Below are positions 17,490-27,354 of a stretch of DNA of 47,288 nt, in pieces. The translations under genes were made by a program, and so were the position numbers. This DNA is from Holosporaceae bacterium (GTDB taxonomy: Bacteria; Pseudomonadota; Alphaproteobacteria; UBA3830). Below the pieces are notes generated by a model, which was not told the DNA's origin, ran no database searches, and saw only the letters and a program-made list of their open reading frames with translations. The stretch lies in contig JAISZX010000086.1 of the NCBI GenBank assembly GCA_031284365.1, positions 1 through 47,288 on the forward strand. Direction: 5' to 3'. Numbering within the stretch: the first letter of the stretch is position 1; the number at the start of each line of letters is the position of its first letter.

Positions 17490-18859
17490 TTTTTTCAAAA
17501 AATGAATTATCTCTAATTTTCAATCAATTAGTTGCGGAAAACATAAACGATATTTGTGTTAATTCGAACGATGCGAAATATGGAGATTTGTTTATTGCGC
17601 TAAAAGGCCAAAAAACTGACGGACATAATTTTATTCATCAGGCTTTAAAAAATGGAGCAGTGCTTGCTCTTTCCGAAGAAAGTATCGACAATGTGGAATC
17701 GAGTAAGATAATAAATGTAAAATCCACTCAAGAAGCATTGCTGCAGCTGGCAAGGTATAACCTTTCAAGATGCTCTGCAAAATATATCGGCGTCACCGGC
17801 AGTGTTGGAAAAACAACGACAAAAAATTTGATTTATCATCTTCTAAAAGAAAAAGATAATGTTTACGTTACACGAAAAAATTTCAACAGTCAGGTAGGCT
17901 TACCGATATGCGCAGCCACAATGCCAACTGATACTAATATCGGAATTTTCGAAATGGGAATGAGTGCAGCCGGCGAAATAAAAAAATTGATAAGTTTAGT
18001 TCAACCATCAATTTCTATTATCTCAAAAATTTGTGAAGCTCATGCAGAATTCTTCGACTCAATTTGGGATATTGCAAGAGCAAAATCTGAAATTTTCGAA
18101 ACGCAGAAAAAACAGGAAGCAGCAATTATTCCACTTAATTCTCCATATGCAGATTTTCTAAAACGAAAAGCTAATGAAAATGGCATCCAAAACATCTTCA
18201 CTTTTGGTTCGTCAAACGCAGATGCGAAAGTTATCGATTACAGTTCTTCAAATAACGAATGCAAAATATCAGCTAAAATTTTAGGAACAAGAATAGAACT
18301 CTGCAGCAGTAACGAAATTTTTCGAAGTGATTCGTTCATCGAAAATTGCTTATCTGCAATTTTGTGCTCCCACATTATTTCAGAAATATCTTTGCAAGAA
18401 CTTGCAGATAAAATTTCTTCGTTTAGTTTACCATATGGACGCGGAACTAGTATCCACATAAAAAGTCGTGATCTAGTTTTATTGGATGGCTCTTATAATG
18501 CTTGTCATACTTCCACAAAATCTGCAATAAAATCACTTGCTTGGTACAAAAATTATAGAAAAATTTTGATTTTTGGAGACATGCTTGAACTTGGGAAGGA
18601 TGAAGTTTATTTTCATGAAAATTTATCGCCCCTCATAGATAAATTTGAAATAAATTTGGTTTTTGCTTGCGGACGTTTAGCAAAAAAAATGTTCGACAAT
18701 TTACAGGATCATAAAAAAGGCGCATGGTGCGAAAATTCCCAAGATCTTGCCGAAAAAGTTTTGGAAAAGATTCAAAACGGTGATTGTATTTTAGTAAAAG
18801 GATCTAATTCCATGAAGATGGATTTTATTGTAAACGCTATAAAAAAAATGGATCAATAA
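17486..18859 (+). CDS. murF: UDP-MurNAc-tripeptide:D-Ala-D-Ala ligase MurF
   Basis: YIGVTGSVGKTTTKNLIYHLL, VYVTRKNFNSQVGLP, FGDMLELGKDEVYFHENL. Confidence 0.95.
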   Translation: MIFSKNELSLIFNQLVAENINDICVNSNDAKYGDLFIALKGQKTDGHNFIHQALKNGAVLALSEESIDNVESSKIINVKSTQEALLQLARYNLSRCSAKYIGVTGSVGKTTTKNLIYHLLKEKDNVYVTRKNFNSQVGLPICAATMPTDTNIGIFEMGMSAAGEIKKLISLVQPSISIISKICEAHAEFFDSIWDIARAKSEIFETQKKQEAAIIPLNSPYADFLKRKANENGIQNIFTFGSSNADAKVIDYSSSNNECKISAKILGTRIELCSSNEIFRSDSFIENCLSAILCSHIISEISLQELADKISSFSLPYGRGTSIHIKSRDLVLLDGSYNACHTSTKSAIKSLAWYKNYRKILIFGDMLELGKDEVYFHENLSPLIDKFEINLVFACGRLAKKMFDNLQDHKKGAWCENSQDLAEKVLEKIQNGDCILVKGSNSMKMDFIVNAIKKMDQ

Positions 18860-18861
18860 TT

Positions 18862-19938
18862 ATGTTTTACAATTTTCTTTTTCCATATTTTAATTTTATT
18901 TCTGGAATGAATTTACTTCGTTACATAACTTTTCGAACGATGTGCGCATTACTTACATCGCTGATAATCAGTTTTTTACTTTATCCGGCGTTCATAAAGT
19001 ACTTCAAGCTTTCCCAGCCGATTCGTAAAGATGGCCCAGAGTCACACATAGTGCAGAAACAAGGAACTCCAACGATGGGAGGAGCAATTATTGTAGCTGG
19101 GACGATACTTTCGTCTTTACTTTGGGGAGATATTACAAATCGGTATTTAATTCTAATAATTTTTTTGACGTTTTCGTATTGTATCCTCGGATTTTGGGAT
19201 GATTTTTTGAAAGTAAAATTTAAAAATTCAAAGGGAGTGCGTGGAAGAAAAAAAATGTTGTTTCAAATTGTTATAGCATTGATCTTTTCATATTTGGTAG
19301 AGTTACTGAGAGCCACTGACGTTGCCGGTAAATTGACATTTCCATTTCTAAAAAACTTAGTAATCGACAATTTTGTATTTTTAATTTGCTTCACAACATT
19401 TGTGATAGTTGGAAGTTCAAACGCTGTAAATTTGACGGACGGGCTCGATGGACTCGCAACATTTCCATCCATGTTAGCAGCTTTATGTTTTGGTATCATC
19501 AGCTACATTGTTGGACATTTCGTGTTCGCAAATTATTTGCAAATTACCTATGTAGCATCGGCAGGTGAACTGTGTATTTTTTGCGGAGCGCTTATCGGTG
19601 CGTGTCTTGGATTCTTGTGGTACAACGCTCCCCCGGCAATGATATTTATGGGAGATACTGGATCACTTGCAATTGGCGGAGCATTGGGTGGTATCAGCGT
19701 AATCACAAAGCATGAGTTTGTTCTAGCAATTGTAGGCGGATTATTTGTGTGCGAGGCTCTGTCCGTCATGATTCAGGTAACTTACTTCAAATGGACTGGA
19801 AAGAGGATTTTTCTAATGTCCCCCATCCATCATCATTTTGAAAAAAAAGGATGGACAGAGTCCACTGTTGTTATTAGATTTTGGATTATTTCGTTCGTGT
19901 TTGCATTGATTGGATTAGCAACGTTGAAAATAAGATGA
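18862..19938 (+). CDS. mraY: Phospho-MurNAc-pentapeptide translocase
   Basis: DGPESHIVQKQGTPTMGGAIIVAG, NAVNLTDGLDGLA, HHHFEKKGWTE. Confidence 0.97.
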   Translation: MFYNFLFPYFNFISGMNLLRYITFRTMCALLTSLIISFLLYPAFIKYFKLSQPIRKDGPESHIVQKQGTPTMGGAIIVAGTILSSLLWGDITNRYLILIIFLTFSYCILGFWDDFLKVKFKNSKGVRGRKKMLFQIVIALIFSYLVELLRATDVAGKLTFPFLKNLVIDNFVFLICFTTFVIVGSSNAVNLTDGLDGLATFPSMLAALCFGIISYIVGHFVFANYLQITYVASAGELCIFCGALIGACLGFLWYNAPPAMIFMGDTGSLAIGGALGGISVITKHEFVLAIVGGLFVCEALSVMIQVTYFKWTGKRIFLMSPIHHHFEKKGWTESTVVIRFWIISFVFALIGLATLKIR

Positions 19939-21251
19939 TTATTTTAGATTTTTGTAGAAATAAAAAAATTGGTGTGATTGGCTTTGGAAAAACCGGAAAG
20001 TCCGTTGTCGATTCTCTGATCGCAAGCGGTGCAGAAGTAAAAATACACGATGACAATTCGATCAACCATTTCGATGTAGATGAAATTTTTGATGCGATTG
20101 TTGTTAGCCCTGGAATAAGTATACTCTGGCCAAAAATTCATTTAATGATTCAGATGGCTAATAAAAAATTCATCCCGGTTTTAAACGATGTTGATTTGTT
20201 TCAACGTCAGTTTCCGAACAGAACAAGTATTTGTGTTACTGGGACAAATGGAAAATCTACGACAACAGCGCTAATATACTATCTTTTGAGATTCGCTGAT
20301 CAAAAAGCAGCCATAGGCGGAAATTTTGGAAATCCAATTTTATCTCTTGATTCCGCCGCAGACTTTTTTGTTTTGGAGTTATCTTCCTATCAGTTAGAGT
20401 CATGCAATATTTTGGGATTTAACACAGCTATTTTATTGAACATCACACCAGACCATTTAACGCGCCATGGTGGAATGGAAGGATACATAGCCAACAAACA
20501 AAAAATATTCGCAAATTTTCACGAACAATCCACTGCGATAATTGGCGTTGACGACAATCACTGTTTAGAAATTTTTGAATTTCTGAAAACGATAAATCAC
20601 CCCTGCGTTATTCCGATTTCCGGAAACAAAGTACCAAAATTTGGAGTTGGATGGAAGGGAGATAAATTGGTTGACGATCGTTTCGGTTCGCATAAAGTCA
20701 TCTGCGAAAAAAATCCTGTTCTTGATGGTAATCACAATCGCCAAAATATTGCTGCAGCTTACGCGGCATGTATGCGAAACGAAGTTAAACAGGAATCGTT
20801 TCGCAACGGACTATTTTTATCAAAAGGACTTGAACATCGCCAGGAAATCATTGCGTCAATTGACGGTATTCAATACGTAAATGATAGTAAAGCGACAAAT
20901 GCGGATTCCGTTGAGAAAGCATTGCAACGCTTTAATAATATAATTTGGATACTAGGCGGTCGTCCGAAAGAAGATGGAATCGAAAGTTTGATTGGATATT
21001 TCGAAAAAATACGTTTCGCATTTTTAATAGGAGAAGCAGCTAAAAATTGGTCACATTTACTGACAAAATATGGAGTAAAAAATGAGATCAGCGGAACTTT
21101 GGAAGTAGCGGTAAATCGATCCCGCGAAATTGCTAAAAATTTGAATGCGAACGTTGTGCTGCTGTCTCCGGCCTGCGCAAGTTTCGATCAATTTAGGGAT
21201 TTCGAAGATCGTGGTAATAGGTTTAAAGAGTTGGTTCTAAGAGAAAAATGA
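19935..21251 (+). CDS. murD: UDP-MurNAc-L-alanine:D-glutamate ligase MurD
   Basis: IGVIGFGKTGKSVVDSL, VTGTNGKSTTTALIYYLL, VLLSPACASFDQFRDFEDRGNRFKELV. Start at ATG 19935 overlapping the mraY stop. Confidence 0.95.
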   Translation: MIILDFCRNKKIGVIGFGKTGKSVVDSLIASGAEVKIHDDNSINHFDVDEIFDAIVVSPGISILWPKIHLMIQMANKKFIPVLNDVDLFQRQFPNRTSICVTGTNGKSTTTALIYYLLRFADQKAAIGGNFGNPILSLDSAADFFVLELSSYQLESCNILGFNTAILLNITPDHLTRHGGMEGYIANKQKIFANFHEQSTAIIGVDDNHCLEIFEFLKTINHPCVIPISGNKVPKFGVGWKGDKLVDDRFGSHKVICEKNPVLDGNHNRQNIAAAYAACMRNEVKQESFRNGLFLSKGLEHRQEIIASIDGIQYVNDSKATNADSVEKALQRFNNIIWILGGRPKEDGIESLIGYFEKIRFAFLIGEAAKNWSHLLTKYGVKNEISGTLEVAVNRSREIAKNLNANVVLLSPACASFDQFRDFEDRGNRFKELVLREK

Positions 21252-22354
21252 TTGCACGAGATAGTAATAGTATTTTGGGACATTGGTGGTGGACAGTAGA
21301 TAGAGTTCTACTTTTTGCGTTTTTAGTATTGATAGCATTCGGAATTTTATTGGCTGTTGCAGCTACTCCCATGGTCGCAGATCGAATGGGAATCGAAAAA
21401 TTTTATTTTTTGAAAAGACATTTATTATACCTTGTTCCTTCGCTTGTCATAGTTTTTATGATTTCCACTTTAAATGATTCAAACATAAAAAAGCTATCCA
21501 TTTTCTTGTTCATTGTATCTATATTTTTAACATTCGTAACACTGATTGCTGGAACAGAAATCAAAGGAGCTCGTCGTTGGGTATCAATTTTAGGTTTTTC
21601 TATGCAGCCATCGGAATTTGTAAAACCTTCTTTGGCTATTTTAACAGCGTGGATGTTTTCAGAACAACAAAAACATCCGGAATTTCGAGGAAATTTTTTA
21701 GCCATCACACTTCTTGCACTATTTGTTTTTTTACTGGTGCTACAACCTGATATTGGAATGATAGTTATAACGACATCTGTATGGTTTGGACAATTATTCC
21801 TCAACGGATTACCGATATTTTTCGTCGTTGTTGCTGCAATCATTGGAGGAAGCGGTTTCATTCTTGCGTATTTATTTTTGCCACACGTAACAGCACGTGT
21901 TGATCGTTTTTTAGATCCGGCAATCGGAGATCATTACCAAATTAATCGATCGCTGGAAGCATTTTCCAATGGAGGTTTTTTCGGAGTTGGTCCAGGAGAA
22001 GGAATTATCAAAAAACATCTGCCGGATGCCCACGCTGATTTCGCTTTTGCAGTTCTTGGAGAAGAATTCGGATTTTTCGTGTGCGTTTTTGTGGTGTCCA
22101 TGATTGCTTTCATCGTCATATATGGCATTCTAAAAACCATAAAAGAAAACAATCTTTTTTCGCTAATTGCATCGGTCGGATTGCTTGCGCAATTCGGGCT
22201 GCAATCGTTCATCAATATCGCATCCACTTTACACATAATTCCAACGAAAGGAATGACACTACCTTTTATGAGTTATGGAGGATCTTCCATGCTGGCCAGC
22301 AGTGTTACTCTCGGTATGATACTTGCACTAAGGAAAAAGAAAACAGAATTTTAA
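21248..22354 (+). CDS. ftsW: FtsW lipid II polymerase (SEDS family)
   Basis: KGARRWVSILGFSMQPSEFVKPSLAI, FGVGPGEGIIKKHLPDAHADFAFAVLGEEFG, LPFMSYGGSSMLA. Confidence 0.95.
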   Translation: MIARDSNSILGHWWWTVDRVLLFAFLVLIAFGILLAVAATPMVADRMGIEKFYFLKRHLLYLVPSLVIVFMISTLNDSNIKKLSIFLFIVSIFLTFVTLIAGTEIKGARRWVSILGFSMQPSEFVKPSLAILTAWMFSEQQKHPEFRGNFLAITLLALFVFLLVLQPDIGMIVITTSVWFGQLFLNGLPIFFVVVAAIIGGSGFILAYLFLPHVTARVDRFLDPAIGDHYQINRSLEAFSNGGFFGVGPGEGIIKKHLPDAHADFAFAVLGEEFGFFVCVFVVSMIAFIVIYGILKTIKENNLFSLIASVGLLAQFGLQSFINIASTLHIIPTKGMTLPFMSYGGSSMLASSVTLGMILALRKKKTEF

Positions 22355-22424
22355 TCTTTATCTGTACAAAATTATTTATTTATTTTATAATATGCGTTGG
22401 GTGTTTTTGTTGTTTTGGAGCTGC

Positions 22425-24044
22425 ATGCGTCAGTCAGTATTGGTGTTATTTTTGTTGCTATGCGGTTGCTCTAATGTTGATACTGCAAGAACTCCTCAAC
22501 AAAAAAAATTAAATCCAAAGGCTTTTGAAATAATATCTGCTCCAATTGACGATTTTATTTCAGACGCAGATGTGGACGATTTTTTAGAAGATGAGATCGA
22601 TAAAGAACAAACAATTAGCGAAAATTTTTATAAAATAATCTCTATTTCAGTTGCTGAAAACATGAAAATGCGTGAAGTTCTCACCCAAATGGCGAATTTG
22701 GCCGGAGTAAATATTTTTATCGTTCAGGACGTTGATGTTGGCATTTCTTTTTCTGCTAAAAATCGCCCATTTTTGGATATTTTGAAAGACATTTGCAGTA
22801 GCGCTGGTCTGAAATATTCCATCGATGGAAATGCTGTAAAGATCGAAATCGATACCCCAATGTTGAAAATTTATAATCTCCAGTCTTTGAATATTCAACG
22901 TGACACACAGAGTAATGTTTCCACATCGACAGATATCTTCATGAATCAATCCATTGGAAAGGGAGGAGATTCATCAAACACATCTGAGAATAACGGTAAT
23001 GGATCGCGTAGTTTGGTTTCAGGCACAACAAAAAATGATTTTTGGACAGAATTGGAAACCTCGCTGAAAACAATTATCGGAGAAGAAGATGGATCGTATT
23101 TATCAATCCATCGACAGGGAGGATTGATTACGGTTTACGCAACACAAAATAAGCATAACGAAGTGCAGAAGTATTTACGTTTGTTGAAAGATACTACTGA
23201 ATCACAAGTCTTAATTGAAGCAAAAATTTTGGAAATCAATTTAAAAGATGAATACAAAAACGGAATTAATTGGAATATAATTCGAAACAATGGAATAAAA
23301 TTTGAAAAGCCATTTTCAAGAGATGATGGATTGCTGTCGTTCGGAATAGATAGAGCAAATTTGAATATAGTTGCTGGACTGATCGAAAGATTTGGAGCCG
23401 TAAAAACTTTATCGAGCCCAAGAATTACTGTTTTAAATAATCAGTCTGCGATATTAAAAGTTGCGCAAAACGAAATCATTTACATTCCAGAATTACAGCG
23501 ACAATATGCAACAGTTTCGGATAATCGCAGCACAGATTTTCTGTCTACCACCATTCACACAATTCCAATAGGGTTGATCGTATCAGTTCTTCCATCCATT
23601 GATAAAAAAAACAACACAATTTTATTAAATATTCGCCCAACAATTTCTCGAATCGCCAACTATAAGGATGTGCCATTTTTTTATCAAACAACGACAGTAG
23701 CCACAAATGCAGCGAACACAACTGGACAAAATGTTCAATATCACAAAATTCCAATCGTGGATGTACGAGAATTGGATTCTGTTTTGAAGCTGCACTCTGG
23801 CCAAATTGTGGTAATGGGGGGATTGATGCAAGAGTCGTCCAGTAATCACCGGGACGGTCTTCCTGGATTTAATAAAGCAAATTTGCTTGTTGGCAGTAAT
23901 GATAAATCCACAAATATCACAGAATTAGTTATCTTTCTAAAAGCAACTATTCTTCGCAAAAAAACCAAAGCGCATCACGAAGCTGACAGTAAAATATACA
24001 ATACATTTGCCAACGATCCAAGACCATTGAGGTTTAAGAAATGA
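22425..24044 (+). CDS. Lipoprotein secretin, PilQ/MshL/GspD family
   Basis: Lipobox MRQSVLVLFLLLCGC. Secretin core VLIEAKILEINLKDEYKNGINW...TLSSPRITVLNNQSAILKVAQNEIIYI...VPSIDKKNNTILLNIRPTISRI...VVMGGLMQE. Start moved from 22392 to 22425, where GGAG precedes the ATG and a clean lipoprotein signal results. Confidence 0.88.
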   Translation: MRQSVLVLFLLLCGCSNVDTARTPQQKKLNPKAFEIISAPIDDFISDADVDDFLEDEIDKEQTISENFYKIISISVAENMKMREVLTQMANLAGVNIFIVQDVDVGISFSAKNRPFLDILKDICSSAGLKYSIDGNAVKIEIDTPMLKIYNLQSLNIQRDTQSNVSTSTDIFMNQSIGKGGDSSNTSENNGNGSRSLVSGTTKNDFWTELETSLKTIIGEEDGSYLSIHRQGGLITVYATQNKHNEVQKYLRLLKDTTESQVLIEAKILEINLKDEYKNGINWNIIRNNGIKFEKPFSRDDGLLSFGIDRANLNIVAGLIERFGAVKTLSSPRITVLNNQSAILKVAQNEIIYIPELQRQYATVSDNRSTDFLSTTIHTIPIGLIVSVLPSIDKKNNTILLNIRPTISRIANYKDVPFFYQTTTVATNAANTTGQNVQYHKIPIVDVRELDSVLKLHSGQIVVMGGLMQESSSNHRDGLPGFNKANLLVGSNDKSTNITELVIFLKATILRKKTKAHHEADSKIYNTFANDPRPLRFKK

Positions 24045-24679
24045 CCAAGTTTTTAAAAACAAACAAAGGTTTTTCTCTCATAGAAGTGGCAATTGCTATT
24101 GTAGTAATTGGCTTGATCGCTAGTTTTGCTATAAAAGGAAGGGAGCTCATTAATTCTGCAAAATTGAGGTCAGTTGCTGATCAGGTAAATACATTTCGAG
24201 TAGCAATTCATGAATTTGTTGATAGGTACGGCGAATTGCCAGGAGATTTTAGCGCAGCTCGCGAAATGATTTCCGATTCGCTGCAAAATGGTTCCGGCAA
24301 TGGAATTATTTCTTCAATAGAAGATGCAAAGCGATTTTGGCAGCATTTAATTGCGTCTGGTTTGCTTAGCGCAGAGTTAGTCAACGGATACCCAGTAAGT
24401 AAACTCGGAGGATACTATAGCGTATCTTCTAGTATCGCCAATCATCCAGGATCGTGGATTATTTTGTGTAAAGGAACAACCGACAACCAAAATTTCATTG
24501 GAATTTTGGCGCCGGAAGACGCCTATTCCATCGATAAGAATAATGACACCGGAAGTCCAACAACTGGAGAAATTCAAGCAATAAAATCTTCGGAAGCAAC
24601 AGGAGAATGCATTATTGATTCACGATATAATCTCAAAAATAAAAACAAAAATTGTGTGCTTTTGTTTAAAATTTGGTAG
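24041..24679 (+). CDS. Prepilin/pseudopilin with type IV N-terminal methylation motif
   Basis: NKGFSLIEVAIAIVVIGLIASFAIKGRELINSAKLR; FVDRYGELPGDF. ATGA overlap with the secretin. Confidence 0.88.
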   Translation: MTKFLKTNKGFSLIEVAIAIVVIGLIASFAIKGRELINSAKLRSVADQVNTFRVAIHEFVDRYGELPGDFSAAREMISDSLQNGSGNGIISSIEDAKRFWQHLIASGLLSAELVNGYPVSKLGGYYSVSSSIANHPGSWIILCKGTTDNQNFIGILAPEDAYSIDKNNDTGSPTTGEIQAIKSSEATGECIIDSRYNLKNKNKNCVLLFKIW

Positions 24680-25346
24680 ACCGCTGCGCGGATCATTCTT
24701 ACTGGAAATTGCCATTGCAATATCCATTATTGGATTAATTTCTGGTTTTTTTATCACAAAAACAATAATAACAAGCAAAGCCGTACGCGAGCAAATTACA
24801 AGAAGCAACATCTCTATAGTTTCAATTGCACTAGCATCTTTTGTTGCTAATAACAGCAGGTTGCCGCGTCCATCCATAGATAGAAATGGACATGAATGCG
24901 AAGAATCTGAAACTAACTACGTCGGAAAGATTCCATTTTATACTTTGGGAATATCAGCGAAAAATGCCATGGATGGAAACGGTAGGCCACTAGTTTACAT
25001 TGTCGAGCCATTTCTTACTTTTAATTTTTCGCATATATACGATACCAATGTAGATCGCTGTTTTTGCAGCGGAATTTCTTCTCCAAAAATTTCAGTAGAC
25101 AAAATATCAACTTCATTTAACAGTATCATCGCGTTTGTTATCGACACAGAAGATAATCTTCCTGCTATTTCAGAAAAAATTCACGTTACAGTTTCGAAAA
25201 ACACCCACTGGATTTCACGCGATATGATATTGATGCAATATCTAAAAAATAGCCCCTGCAGAAGAGAGGAGAACAGACCGCAACATGCAGTGGAAAATAC
25301 AACCAATACACCACAACGCACTAACAATCCATTCGATTTTTTCTAG
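24654..25346 (+). CDS. Second prepilin/pseudopilin-like protein
   Basis: RGSFLLEIAIAISIIGLISGFFITKTIITSKAVREQ. GTG at 24654 is a more plausible start than ATG 24615. Confidence 0.7.
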   Translation: MCFCLKFGRPLRGSFLLEIAIAISIIGLISGFFITKTIITSKAVREQITRSNISIVSIALASFVANNSRLPRPSIDRNGHECEESETNYVGKIPFYTLGISAKNAMDGNGRPLVYIVEPFLTFNFSHIYDTNVDRCFCSGISSPKISVDKISTSFNSIIAFVIDTEDNLPAISEKIHVTVSKNTHWISRDMILMQYLKNSPCRREENRPQHAVENTTNTPQRTNNPFDFF

Positions 25347-25365
25347 AATGCAAACTTGTCTAAAA

Positions 25366-25887
25366 TTAAGGCCTGGATGGATAAGGTTTCCTGCGATAAG
25401 CTATTGCTGCAAGTTGGCTTTCCTTTGGTAAACATGTTATTTTCACTTTTGCTGTTCCTTCTCTGCGGAACCCAAGAACTTCTGCCGCTTTTTGAGAAAC
25501 ATCTATGATCCTTTTGTTCGTTTGTGCGAAAGGTCCTCTATCGTTAACCAACAATTTCACCTTCTTGTGATTTTGTAGATTTTCAACAACAACTACGCAC
25601 GGGAGAGGTAATGTCCTATGTGCAGCTGTCATACGATCCTTATCAAACCGCCTGCCGGTTGCCGTTGGATTGCCGTGGCAATCGTATCCGTACCAACTTG
25701 CGTATCCTACAGCTGCATATTGATAATGCGTCTGCGGATAATACTTTATCCCATTGATTATATATGGCCTTTCGCTGCCTGCATGCCAATATTTCCCTTT
25801 TTCACCAGGGCCAGAGCACGAAATTAATAACATCAACGATGAGAACATTATTAATCTATAAAACTTTATGATACAATCTATCATCAT
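25366..25887 (-). CDS. rlpA: RlpA-family lipoprotein (septal ring lytic transglycosylase, DPBB fold)
   Basis: Lipobox MLLISCSG. GYASWYGYDCHGNPTATGRRFDKDRMTAAHRTLPLPCVVVVENLQNHKKVKLLVNDRGPF. Confidence 0.92.
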   Translation of the reverse strand: MMIDCIIKFYRLIMFSSLMLLISCSGPGEKGKYWHAGSERPYIINGIKYYPQTHYQYAAVGYASWYGYDCHGNPTATGRRFDKDRMTAAHRTLPLPCVVVVENLQNHKKVKLLVNDRGPFAQTNKRIIDVSQKAAEVLGFRREGTAKVKITCLPKESQLAAIAYRRKPYPSRP

Positions 25888-25922
25888 ATACCTTTGGAGC
25901 CTTTATCTTGCACCGCAAAACG

Positions 25923-26366
25923 ATGAAAGATTACATAACAAATATAAAACCTCTTAATGTGAAACATACTATCACATCTAGAAAAAAAACAAAACCTAAA
26001 CTTCAACAAAATGTTTCTAATCAAGAACCAATTAACTTAAAAGAAAGTCAATTATGCCCAATAAGTAGAAAACTCCGCAGAAAATTTACGGCAGAAAAGA
26101 TAATAGATCTGCACGAATTAACGAGAGACGAAGCATTTTGTAGGCTGATATTTTTTTTCTCAAAGTGCCAAGCTGAAAATATAAAAAAAGTTATTGTAAT
26201 AACAGGAGGAAATGCTTTAAAAAAATCAATTCTTAGAATATCGTTTCAAGATTGGATCAAGAATTCGTTTGGAAACTATATTGTATCCTGCTCGCAAGCT
26301 GATATTCATCATGGTGGAGAGGGTGCGTTTTACGTAATTTTAAAAAACAAGACAAGTGCACTTTAA
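25923..26366 (+). CDS. Smr-domain protein
   Basis: IDLHELTRDEAFCRLIFFFSKCQAENIKKVIVITGGNA...SCSQADIHHGGEGAFYVILK. Confidence 0.85.
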   Translation: MKDYITNIKPLNVKHTITSRKKTKPKLQQNVSNQEPINLKESQLCPISRKLRRKFTAEKIIDLHELTRDEAFCRLIFFFSKCQAENIKKVIVITGGNALKKSILRISFQDWIKNSFGNYIVSCSQADIHHGGEGAFYVILKNKTSAL

Positions 26367-26668
26367 GTCAAATGTATTTTTATGCAAATTTATAATATAT
26401 CTTTATGTGACTTTTTTACATTATAAAAATGCGTTTCACTGCAGCAGAGTTTCGCTAAACAGTCTTGGCTTAGGTGTAAAAATTTTTATCATGTGGAGAT
26501 ACCCACTTTTAATACCAGATAGCGTCATTACATCTTGTTTTAAATCAAAAATAAAGTATCGTAGCGACGCCAATAAAATGATTTTGCTTTTTGGCGGTCG
26601 CTTGATTGACTTCATAAAAACCTTGTGGATATTATCGCTCGATATATATAAAGAAAAGGGAAAGAGTT

Positions 26669-26926
26669 ATGAGTAAAGATGATTGGGGTGTGAAAAGAAC
26701 TTGCTTGAGCTGCTCAACACGCTTTTACGATTTTAATAAATCGCAGATAGTGTGCCCAGCTTGCGGCGCAGTATTCGATCCGGAATATCTTTTAAAGAGA
26801 AAAACAAGGACGTTCCAGGAAAAAAATGATGATGTAATAGACGATATTGTCGTAGATGATGATCTAGTTGATGAGTCCGAGGACGATCTGGATGATGCAG
26901 ATGATACCGAAGATGCAAAAAGTTAG
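26669..26926 (+). CDS. TIGR02300/FYDLN-acid family protein
   Basis: WGVKRTCLSCSTRFYDFNKSQIVCPACGAVFDPEYLLK followed by an acidic tail. Confidence 0.92.
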   Translation: MSKDDWGVKRTCLSCSTRFYDFNKSQIVCPACGAVFDPEYLLKRKTRTFQEKNDDVIDDIVVDDDLVDESEDDLDDADDTEDAKS

Positions 26927-27353
26927 TCGCGTATGCCTATTGCTATTTTTTTCGCTTGTAACAGATAGTCTTCTGTTTGCTGCTCATTCAGCTGAAAAGA
27001 GTAAAAAGCCTTCAATAAAAAAAATGGTTCAGAGTGACGATTTTGGAGACGAGCCATCTATTTGGGAATCTGAGCCAATAGAAATTGATAGTGTAAAAAT
27101 TCAGATTCTTGATAAGGTTAGCGGTAAAGTGTATCGAGAAATCATAAAACTGAATTCAACAAAAGTTTTTGGATCCATAGAATTAAAGCTCAAGCGATGT
27201 TTCAAAAATGGGCCAGAAGATAATAGAGAAATTTCAGCTTTTATTGAGATAAATGAGAAGAACAATGTAATATTCGCAAATTGGTTGTTTGCTTCTGCGC
27301 CTTCAGTGAATCTGTTTGCTCACCCTGTATATGACATAAGAGTAGAGTTCTAA
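26913..27353 (+). CDS. DUF2155 family secreted protein
   Basis: Signal peptide MQKVSRVCLLLFFSLVTDSLLFA. VQILDKVSGKVYREIIKLNSTKVFGSIELKLKRCFKNGPEDNREISAFIEI...FANWLFASAPSVNLFAHPVYDIRVEF. Confidence 0.85.
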   Translation: MQKVSRVCLLLFFSLVTDSLLFAAHSAEKSKKPSIKKMVQSDDFGDEPSIWESEPIEIDSVKIQILDKVSGKVYREIIKLNSTKVFGSIELKLKRCFKNGPEDNREISAFIEINEKNNVIFANWLFASAPSVNLFAHPVYDIRVEF

Positions 27354-27354
27354 C

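Noticed and set aside
26356-26676. 106-aa forward ORF between the Smr and TIGR02300 genes
   Set aside because: No recognisable family, runs through a strong hairpin and overlaps both neighbours. Better treated as intergenic or leader sequence.
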